In this document: one piece after another, positions 34,483 to 43,028 of the stretch
Numbering within the stretch: position 1 is the stretch's first letter
Layout: every line of letters starts with the position of its first letter
Origin: Trichosphaerium sp. ATCC 40318
Lineage: Eukaryota; Discosea; Flabellinia; Trichosidae
Assembly: GCA_038496445.1 (NCBI GenBank)
Contig: JALMLS010000223.1
Location: forward strand, 1-45,739
DNA length: 45,739 bases
Direction: 5' to 3'
Made by a program: the position numbers and the translations under genes
Notes under the pieces: generated by a model
Databases searched by the model: none
What the model was told of the DNA's origin: nothing
Seen by the model: only the letters and a program-made list of their open reading frames with translations

Positions 34483-36349
34483 TTAAATTCTATGGAGCTG
34501 CGAAAGTGAGTCTGTATGAACAGCTAGAATATCTCCAAATCTTCCTGATTTCCAAGGATTTTCAACGTCGTTATAGTGATAAATAAAGCTTGAAAAATGC
34601 CTGCAAGAAAATAAGAAAAAAAACACATAATAAAAAAAGAAATGTTTGCCTTGAAGTTTCATTTGGAAATGGACCATGCATATTGTGGAATGTCAGTACC
34701 TATTATTGCATTTATTAGTTCCGTTTTATATTACTTACTTTAGTCTTACGTATCCAGAATCGAACAATATATTCAAGAGATCTTCTGCTGTTGCACCTGA
34801 GTTTTCTATTGCCCAAGGCCAAAACTCAACTTGAACAAATGTTGGTTTCTTTTCAACCAAGATGTTTATTGCTCCCTGAAGAACATGGAAGTCGTTTCCT
34901 TGAGTATCAGACTAACAAATAATCCTTTAAAATACATACAAACAAAAATAGGTAGCAAAGAAATAGAGAAAAACTGTTGCAAAGGATTCGACCCTAAATA
35001 ACACTATTTTGAGTTAGCGCTAAGCCTGATTTTCTGGACGGTTTATGAATATAGGTAGTGTAACTCTGCAAGCTATCCATTAGTGTATCCTTATAGAGGA
35101 CTTTACACGAGCATAGGAGTAGAAAGTCACGTGTGCGCTACAAAATCGGGAGTGGCCGTTTAAAAAGTAGGCTTAACGTTAAACAAAGTAGTGTTGTATC
35201 AGGTCAAATCCACAAAAATAGTTAGCAAAAAACTGTGTCCTTTTATCTGATGGTTACCTTAATAATATCTACCGGTGACTCTTCAGGAATAAATGTATCC
35301 AAGCTAATTACCCTTATCTTTATTTTATAATGACCTAAAAGAAAACTAAGATATTTGTTCTAAGAGCAAATGTTTTGTTTTTTACCTTTAGCTTCGTTAA
35401 ATACACCCTTTTGATTATCAAGTGCAGATTGTTGTGATTTATCTCCTGTTACAAAAAACGTAGCATCTTCTTTAGGTTCACTTGAAACTGCTGCATTAAT
35501 CACGTGCATCTTACAGAGACAGTCAAAAAAAGTTGAAATGAACGAAATTCATTAAATAAGTTTTTGTGTTTTCACCTTTTTCAGTTGTTCCTCTGGAAGC
35601 GTTCTACTTTTGTTCAATATATGTTTAACAAGCAATGGGTTTGCTTCAAAGGAGTATACGTTTGATATTTTATCATTCTTGAGGAACGTAAATAGCTCTT
35701 CACCTGAGTGAGCACCAACATCAATAGCAACAGCTAAATCCCCTCTTGCTTCTGCAATTCTTTCTGCTGTAACCACACTTGCAAATCTTCCTATATTAAA
35801 CGTGAAGCTTACTGGGTTCTCTTTGATTGTTTTGTTGCATTCTTCAGGAGTCAAAAAGTCAGGCTTTAAAACCATCAAACCTCCTAGAACTCAAAAGTTA
35901 TAGAAACGGTCCAACCAACAAAAAAACACTCACCTAGGCATGAGAATAGTTTTTGATTTATAGGAATCTCATCTACGCTAGTAATGTGATGTAGATCTTC
36001 ATAAGATAAAGTGACCTCTGTCATGGGTTTGATGTCAACCATGTTATCTTTCGGGCTATCATCTACAGGTGAAGAAATGTCTACTTTTTTAAGATGTTTG
36101 GTCAGTTTGTTATGATTTCTAGTCACGTGATATTTTGGTTTTACCTATTCCAAGTAGAAAGAATACTAGCATAACGCCACAAAACGCTGTAACCATCAGT
36201 ATCAGCCTTAAACACGATAAGAATAGATCGAGACAATGCTCGGGTAATGTAAAAAGAGTTTTAGAGATATATCTGTTAGAATACTTAGTAAAATACCAGG
36301 CATACATGCGCGGTGCGAAATAGCGATGAGGTGGCTTGTTTTGTTTCAT
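34483..36349 (-). CDS. FkbM-type methyltransferase with N-terminal membrane anchor
   Basis: Seven exons (36349-36145, 36080-35934, 35883-35576, 35509-35386, 35334-35258, 34911-34739, 34600-34483) join in phase to 383 aa. Residues about 45-68 are one transmembrane helix (LILMVTAFCGVMLVFFLLGI) after a basic N-terminus, so a type II membrane protein, probably Golgi. The methyltransferase part shows AVAIDVGAHSGEELFTFL (SAM-binding motif I), VYSFEANPLLVKHI (motif II), INAAVSSEPKEDATFFV, ISLDTFIPEESPVDIIKSDT and DTQGNDFHVLQGAI (the FkbM D-x-x-G-x-E/D-x-x-x-L-x-G signature). FkbM enzymes methylate oxygen atoms, often of sugars. Intron 5 (35257-34912) contains a copy of a dispersed repeat. Confidence 0.9.
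35021..35211 (+). repeat. Dispersed repeat, copy 2, inside an intron
   Basis: Matches 23051-23250 from TAAGCCTGATTTT to AGGTCAAATCC with scattered changes. It sits in the 346-base intron between exons 5 and 6 of the FkbM-type gene, in the antisense direction to that gene. Confidence 0.8.
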
Positions 36350-36885
36350 TGATGAAATGTATCACGTTCGGTAGTGATGGGACAGGAATGACAGTCTTTA
36401 CGGTCCTTACAAGCAAAAAAATAAGAAGACCGTTTTACACTGAATCTTTGAAAAAGGTGCAAGTTTTGCCGAAACCTACAACTTATTTTCAAAGTAACTT
36501 TGGACAATATTCATGCGCTACCCAAATAGCTGAATGGTTGGCAACACTAGCATTTCCTACTGTACTATCATTGGACGAAACTCTTCTATGCAGATGGTTT
36601 CACAAAAGTACAAGAGGTGCTTCAAACAAAGTTATCACATGCTTTGAACCTTCGGTGAATGGTCACGTTAACTTCCTTTTTTTTTTTGTTCCAACATTGG
36701 CACGCAAGTCACATTGTATGTATTGATAAAAAGTCATGTTATCAGCTTTGACAATTAGTCCTACAGCACCAAATGTGTTTCATGGAGATACTAGTTTGTT
36801 TTTCTTACTGATTAATGGAACTTTACTAGAGCAACTGCTCACATATTGCACATGACGCGAAATAATTTTGCTGAATGTTTCCAAG
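36350..36885 (+). other. Unassigned ORF region
   Basis: A 137-codon frame (36313-36726) begins within the 5' end of the FkbM gene. Its middle (CATQIAEWLATLAFPTVLSL, DETLLCRWFHKSTRG) looks protein-like but I cannot assign it; a worn transposase piece is one guess. No splice partners seen. Confidence 0.25.
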
Positions 36886-37086
36886 CTAATTAATTTTGCA
36901 CCTACCAGTGCGCTTATCCCAATGATAGATAGCGTGTACACCTGCCAATGCTGCAATGCCATTGTATGTTATTGATTTACAATAAAATAGGTTGATAGTA
37001 TGTACACCTGCCAATGCCTTCAAACCTTCATCTGTTACATTTGTATCTGATAAATCATTCTTACCGACATTAAGCCAAGGGTACAC
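36886..37086 (-). pseudogene. GVHTI-type LRR fragment
   Basis: Minus-strand frame with DLSDTNVTDEGLKALAGVHT, then INLFYCKSITYNGIAALAGV and a break. Two and a half repeats only, no F-box. The phrase CKSIT.NGIAALAGVH is shared with the 29.5 kb fragment rather than with the intact gene, so these two fragments come from one sub-branch. Confidence 0.65.
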
Positions 37087-37979
37087 ACTTACATGAACAC
37101 GGCCAGCAACTTTCAGTATGTTGTACCGGTTCTGTGTATTTTATCATGTGTACAAAGAAAGTGTCAAGATAACTCATACTACACAACGAACTCCTGTTGA
37201 AAAATTGAAGTTGTTAGACGTCCCATGGAAGACCGAAATTACGACCATTTCTTTCCCCGTCACTGTTTCGTTGAAAAAAAAGTAGAACCATTTTGGATAC
37301 TATGTTGTCACAATAATAGACTTGTACTTAGATTAATAAATAGACTTAACTTATAACTCGTACCTCGCATATACCTCGCACCTTCTTGTCGTGACATTAA
37401 CAATTTTCCGTTTTGCAAACCAGAATAGTTTCCTTGTCATTTGAGGTGCCTGTTAGCAAATAAAACTCGTCCAGTTTTAAAAGCGCTCATCACTACTGTA
37501 CTGCAAATAGCCGAATTTGGATCTCTCACGCACGCAGGAAGCGTACAGACGCCGTAACGTTAAGTAGAAGTCAGCTGTCTGATTTTTTTATTCCGCTTAA
37601 GTTGTTCGTTTCATGGCTGTTGAATTAAAAGTGCTAGGTGGTCCCAAAAAGCTGAGCGCGCACTATTGTTCCAACAATAATACCAGTTATTCCGTGGTTC
37701 ATGTGACTCTTGGTGTTTGTCGCGAATGACTCCTTGTATTTTAGGTAGTGAAGTAGATACAGACTTTAAAAATTAAGAGATGTTGTAGGTAATCACCTAA
37801 TCGAAAAAACCAGCGATTTATTTTCGGAACATGCTCTTATTATCGCTCTGTTGTCTTTCCATGGCTCACGTCATCTGTGAGGTAATTACGTTCTTTTGAG
37901 TACGTCACGAAGTATTGAATTCAACATGTTGTCATAAAAGGATCTTCCCGATCTTTTTTTTTTTTTCATTTTCAAAAAC
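37087..37979. other. Intergenic, promoter side of the C2-like/EF-hand gene
   Basis: No gene supported. Pyrimidine tract CTTTTTTTTTTTTTCA directly precedes the ATG at 37980. A 185-codon minus frame at 37886-38443 is the antisense of exon 1. Confidence 0.45.
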
Positions 37980-40305
37980 ATGACAGACGCAGCTGAAGCA
38001 AGTGACTCTGAACAATTCTCAAAGCTTGTCGATAAGAGGAAAAGCGTACCCGCTGATGCCAAGGGTTCTTTAAAGGGTAGTAGAAGGATTAAAACAGCAC
38101 AGGCACCGGCGGCTGGCGGACTGACAGAGGAGCTAATAAGAAGCGCCCAAACTTCGAATGCTAGGCATAGTACAAAGCCTGGTATGGACCTTTGGTTTGT
38201 CGCACGTGCACAACCTGTTTTGGTCGGTAGTCCGGATGACGATGTACAATATGGAGTGTTGGATGTACAATTACATATCCATAAACTAGTCGATATTGAA
38301 TGGCAATTCCCTGGTACGGAAAAAAAGATCTTATTTAGTGAATGTTTGTCTTCGTTCTTTTCTGCTTTAAAACGTCTTCTCCGCATCTCCAATATTCTTT
38401 CATGAGTCAACAAAGGGTTTTGGTAATGTAGGAGAGTAGTCAAGCAAAAAGGACTTCGCAGTTTTGTTAGTATTCTAAAACCTTTAGTTTCGCCTCAGTT
38501 GGGCGTCTGCACGCGTTGGAAGGGTGATGAAACGCCTGATAATTATTTTACTACAACGCATGTTTCTTGTGAAGCATTAACAAGCGGACCTATCGTACGT
38601 TTATATTTAACACGTGATTAAATTGTTTACGAGTGTTTTAATTTTTTTGTGTTTTTTGCCTCTATTTTTTTTAGTTATCGACATATCTAACTCCGTTGTT
38701 TTAGCAAAGTGTATGGTCTGAAGATGGTATGCTTATTAAAGAACCTGGTACAAGCTTTGAACTAGAGTTTTTGATTCAAACAGAAGCAGCAGACAGTACG
38801 TAGTATCAAAAGCAAGAAAAACTCAATTGGTTCTCCTTGTTGATGAAGAAAACACCTTTGTGCCTTTTTGTCGATTTTAGTTTTTTATCACGTGATTCTA
38901 TCGGTTTTTTTCTAATAGGTGTTAGTTGCTGTTGCCAGATTAAACTTATGGGAAATAAGAAACGCAATGAAGAAGTTGACACCTCAATGCAAAGACTCTC
39001 TATGTGACTTTATACTACCGCTCCAAGGAGGTCCTGGTATTAAGAGAAAGGCAAAAGGAAAACTACATGTAAGAGCTAGATTGATGGGCACCGACATGTT
39101 TGACTGTTGTACGTTTCAACCTTAAAAAAAACGCATTTTATTGGATGTCGTTGTAACGTTTCTTCTTAGTGACGTATCAACCGCTAAAAGATCATTACTA
39201 CGCCAACCCAGCATTGGTAATGAATCTTAAGGATAGAAAGCAAGTATGCCACTATTTGAACATGGCTAAACTGTACCCAATTATGGTAAGTTTTTGAACT
39301 TGTTTTATTTATTCGTCTTTTTTGTTCTTACTGGTCTCTTGTTTAGCATAATTTAATGAATCTTGGTCTCTATTTCAACGGATGCATACTTAAGCCGTTA
39401 ATAGAAACACGTGATTGTAGTCTATACTTAGAAACGATGGAAAATCTACCTTCAAAAGACTTGCATGCAGCTCAACAAGTTTATGCTTATGTTACTGCAA
39501 ACTTGTTTCATGGTTACTACAGATCCTTCAAGTCAAAGTCATTGGTGCCTTTAAAGGCTTTTGTAACTGCGTTGGATCGGGTTACAGCCGTCTCCACACG
39601 CCAAGAGATGTGTGATAGTACGTAGTTTTTTCTTTCAGAAAAAGTAAAAAAATTTGCTATTGGCCGTTTTTCGCTAATTGTACCTTTGTAGTAAGTTACA
39701 TGATGATGGATAAGAATCAAAATAATAAGCTATCTTTTAAAGAGTTTAGAATGATGAATAAGCAGTGCTCTATCTTACACAGAATATTTTTTCAAAGCCA
39801 ACTTCCGTAAGTTCTTTACCTTTCATTTTCTACAATTTGAAGATCTCTGTAATTTTATCTTGTCAGCTTTTGGATGATCTTAATGGTTTTTAATAGGTTC
39901 CTTGTTGATAAAATAATGAAAGACATAAACGTTCGTGAAGATAAACGTGTAAAAATACGAGCAAAAGTAAAACTAGAAAAATATATGAAAAAATACCAAT
40001 TGAAGAAAATGACAAAAGAAATAACAAACTTTGGATATGTACGCACTTTTTATTGTAAATACATACTACTATATCCATAAAACAATTCTAGTATAAATTT
40101 AGTATCACGTGACTAACTTGTTTCATAGAAAATGGCAAACTCTGATGGTGACGCTAAAATTACTCTTTTTGAGTATACAGAGTGGTTTCTTAACCCTATT
40201 GATCAACAAACAATGGCCGGTTTTGCGGAAAAAGAAGTATTAGAAACTCTAGAGACATTCCAAAGATATGTTATAGCACATGAGAGTAGATTAAGAAACC
40301 TGTAG
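37980..40305 (+). CDS. C2-like / EF-hand protein
   Basis: Nine exons (37980-38313, 38437-38594, 38705-38795, 38926-39108, 39170-39285, 39347-39617, 39692-39806, 39897-40038, 40129-40305) join in phase to 528 aa. After a disordered head (about 1-65) comes a region with beta-rich, C2-like texture: YGVLDVQLHIHKLVDIEWQF, FELEFLIQTEAA, RLNLWEIRNAMKKL, GKLHVRARL. The C-terminal part has two EF-hand loops: DKNQNNKLSFKEF (about 390-402) and NSDGDAKITLFEY (about 474-486), each with Asp/Asn at 1, 3, 5 and Glu at 12. Between them is a lysine-rich helix. This suggests Ca2+-controlled membrane binding; the exact family is not recognised and the C2 call is weak. Confidence 0.75.
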
Positions 40306-40464
40306 ATAAACTATTGAAAAAAAGAAAACCGTTTAGTTTGAACAGTAGCTTATTGTATATTTGAACTGTTGAAAATATGAGTTCATTTCACTCCCCACGT
40401 GATTTATCGCTCTAAAACAACGCAACTTAGTTCTGTACATTGACGCGTAACCAAAATCAGGTAA

Positions 40465-40680
40465 CATGTCGATGAACACGGGAAATAGCAGTTTACCCAC
40501 CAAATATTGCTGAACTGGTTAACGGTTTTTAAACAGATTACAATTAAAATTTATTTTTGCTTCGTTAGGGCAGTATGAGGATATGGGTAGAAGCTGTAGA
40601 ATCACTTGTAGCCATAGCAAAGGAATATGGCAAGATATTATCCAAAAACGAGATAAAAACAAGGTACTGGCTGGTGTTCA
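40465..40680 (+). pseudogene. Broken 14-3-3 gene, 5' part
   Basis: AACATGTCGATGAA and the following exon 1, the short intron and exon 2 of the 3487-4595 gene recur here (GCAGTATGAGGATATGG, GCCATAGCAAAGGAATATGG, TATTATCCAAAAACGAGA) with small insertions and deletions that break the frame. After about 40680 the likeness ends and an LRR piece begins. Confidence 0.82.
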
Positions 40681-40707
40681 CAATTAATTTAAGTTTCTTG
40701 TCAACAT

Positions 40708-40810
40708 GTGACAGATGTTGGTATTAAAGCGTTACGTGATGCTCATACGATAGAATTGAGCGACAATAGAAACATTACAGACGAAGGTATGTATGTAATT
40801 GGTGGGTTCA
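40708..40810 (+). pseudogene. LRR scrap fused to the 14-3-3 remnant
   Basis: TDVGIKALRDAHTIELSDNR then NITDEGMYVI: one and a half GVHTI-type LRR units in frame from an ATG-less ACAGATGTTGG. It directly follows the broken 14-3-3 exon 2, marking a recombination joint. Further on, near 41140-41163, GGGAAATAAGAATGAAGCTATTG-like sequence matches 14-3-3 exon 3. Confidence 0.6.
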
Positions 40811-41327
40811 TAATATTTGGATTGGGTTCCGTGCTTGTATTACAAAAGAATGTATTGAGCTTGCTTGTATCTATTTTTCAAACTCTTCATCCTCTTCTTG
40901 AAGAACAGAACTATTTTCATTGCAAGTCTTGGCTTGTTTTAAGAAACCCGGTGTATGTTACGAAGACAGTCACCGGAATCCAACCGCGAAATCTGCTGCA
41001 AAAAAGGAGGTAAACCCTTTAACTTCGTTGGTTCCTTTCATTTCACACTGAAGTTTACAACCTTATTTTAACGCTTGACTACCCTTCACCTTTGTTCTTT
41101 TGTGTTTCAGCGATGAGTTACTTGAAGCAGGAAACAATATGATCTGGGAAATAAGAATGAAGCTATTGGATATTTGTGATCACTTTTATTGCTGGCTATG
41201 CACACCTAAAAGCTCTAAATACAATGTTCTAAAGACAACGCTGACAGTGTTTGTTGATATTGCGTCTTTGGTGTATTCTTACTTTTTTCCAATGGCTAAA
41301 GTCTTAGCAACTCCGGGAGGTGCATAG

Positions 41328-41771
41328 ACAGGCCAAGTTGTACCTATTCTTCGTGTATTCTATGAGTGAATTGTACCTATCAGGAATGAATATGATAAAA
41401 CAGAATTCACGTTTGAACAAGAACAAGACAAACCGCTGCAGGTCCAGGATTTGATTATTTAGCCAAGGAGGTAAAAACCTGAAGAGAAATATAACGGTGC
41501 CGTAAGTATCACTGTGCTGCTAATAACGCCAGTGCAGCCATCAAATATTTCAGAGATACAAGACAATTCAATGATGTAGTGTTATATTGGAGCTTTGAAT
41601 AAAGTGATCTAGTCAAATGTTGATAGTTTATTTATTCTAGGTACATGGGAAGGGTGCCTGGTATGTTCAAGGACATTGTAAGTTGAGAAGGAATTCTCTC
41701 CAACATGTATTGTAGACTCTACCAGAATGCGGGATCTACTTCATGCTTTGCAAGGTTAACTTTAGGTGTGG
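41328..41771. other. Intergenic
   Basis: No gene seen. Lies downstream of both the plus-strand scraps and the minus-strand F-box/LRR gene. Confidence 0.4.
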
Positions 41772-42827
41772 CTAACAGTTCTGAAACAATTTTAATTCAT
41801 TATGATTTGTAATTAAGGTATGAACGCCTGAAAGAGGCTTGATTCCTTCATCTGTGATATTGCAATAAGAAAGATCTATTGTATGAACACCTGAAAGCGC
41901 TTTTATACCTTCATCTGTTACATGACACCAAGAAAGGTTAATTGTGTGAACGCCTGAAAGAGCTTTTATACCTTCATCTGTGACATGTTTACACTCAGAA
42001 AGGTTAATTGTGTGAACACCTGAAAGAGCTTTGATTCCTTCATCTGTGACATTGCAATGTGAAAGATCTATTGTATGTACACCTGAAAGCGCTTTTATAC
42101 CCTCATCTGTAATCTGTTTACACCCAGAAAGGGTAATTGTGTGAGCATATGAAAGAGCCTTGATTCCTTCATCTGTGACATTGCAATGAGAAAGATCTAT
42201 TGTATGTACACCTGAAAGTGCTTTTATACCTTCATCTGTAACATATTCACACCAAGAAAGGTTAATTGTGTGAACGCCTGAAAGAGCTTTTATACCTTCA
42301 TCTGTAACATATTCACACCCAGAAAGGTTAATTGTGTGAGCACATGAAAGAGCCTTGATTCCTTCATCTGTGACATTGCAATGAGAAAGATTTATTGTAT
42401 GAACACCTGAAAGTGCTTTGATACCTTCATCACCAACGCCGCAGCAACTGCATAGATTAATAGTGTGAACACCTGAGAGTGCCTTGATTCCTTCATCACC
42501 AATGGCCCAGCATTGAGAAAGATCTATTGTATGAACACCTGCAAATGCTTGTACAACCTTATTAGTATTACATTCGCACTCAGGAAGGGTGTTTAGTAGG
42601 GAATTATCAAAAATTCTGATTTTAGTTTTCTTAAGAGTGCTAGCGTGTTTTAGAAGTGACTTCGCTTGTGACATTGTTGCAATTGTAACAGTGTCATATC
42701 CAATAAGGTCGTGGATGACTGAAGCCATACGATGACAGGTTTGACATGCTGCAAATCGTGCTTTTGTTGTTTGTTTTAAAATATGAGCTAAAATCTCTGT
42801 CGGCAGTTCCAGAAGGCTTGTTGGCAC
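41772..42827 (-). CDS. F-box / GVHTI-type leucine-rich repeat protein
   Basis: Intronless, 351 aa. F-box at about 4-45: LLELPTEILAHILKQTTKAR, FAACQTCHRMASVI. A linker (50-95) leads into eleven nearly identical LRR units of 21-23 aa, for example GVHTIDLSHCNVTDEGIKAL, with variable residues only after the LS and before TDEGIKALS, then a worn twelfth unit. The TDEGIKAL consensus resembles the Cys-containing LRR subtype of F-box proteins such as Fbxl/Skp2 relatives, which choose substrates for SCF ubiquitin ligases. The very low divergence between units suggests recent internal duplication or gene conversion. Fragments of the same family lie at 29.5, 36.9 and 40.7 kb. Confidence 0.88.
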   Translation of the reverse strand: MPTSLLELPTEILAHILKQTTKARFAACQTCHRMASVIHDLIGYDTVTIATMSQAKSLLKHASTLKKTKIRIFDNSLLNTLPECECNTNKVVQAFAGVHTIDLSQCWAIGDEGIKALSGVHTINLCSCCGVGDEGIKALSGVHTINLSHCNVTDEGIKALSCAHTINLSGCEYVTDEGIKALSGVHTINLSWCEYVTDEGIKALSGVHTIDLSHCNVTDEGIKALSYAHTITLSGCKQITDEGIKALSGVHTIDLSHCNVTDEGIKALSGVHTINLSECKHVTDEGIKALSGVHTINLSWCHVTDEGIKALSGVHTIDLSYCNITDEGIKPLSGVHTLITNHNELKLFQNC

Positions 42828-43028
42828 ACTTTTGGAATTTTAGAGCAGCGAAATACATAAGTAAAGCGTTTTGCACCTTTGATTTGACATTAGTTCTGCC
42901 GTAAACAGTTTCTTTTTAGCGTTAGGGAGTGTAAATAGTAAATATTACTGCGCTTTCGAAACACGTGTTTTTATAGCTTTAGCGGTCTCGCTTTTTCTTA
43001 TTTTTGTGCTTACGCGAGTTTACAACAC
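42828..43028. promoter_or_regulatory. Divergent intergenic region with two CACGTG sites
   Basis: Only about 200 bases separate the start codons of the F-box/LRR gene (minus) and the LRR ectodomain gene (plus). CACGTG occurs at about 42963 and at about 43026, the latter touching the plus-strand start codon. They are likely promoter elements of the plus-strand gene. Confidence 0.4.

Noticed and set aside
36313-36726. 137-codon plus frame with a DETLL segment, considered as a PiggyBac-like transposase remnant
   Set aside because: Only a few residues match; no terminal repeats, and the start overlaps the FkbM gene's first exon.
37886-38443. 185-codon minus frame
   Set aside because: Antisense shadow of exon 1 of the C2-like/EF-hand gene, whose plus-strand exons join in phase.
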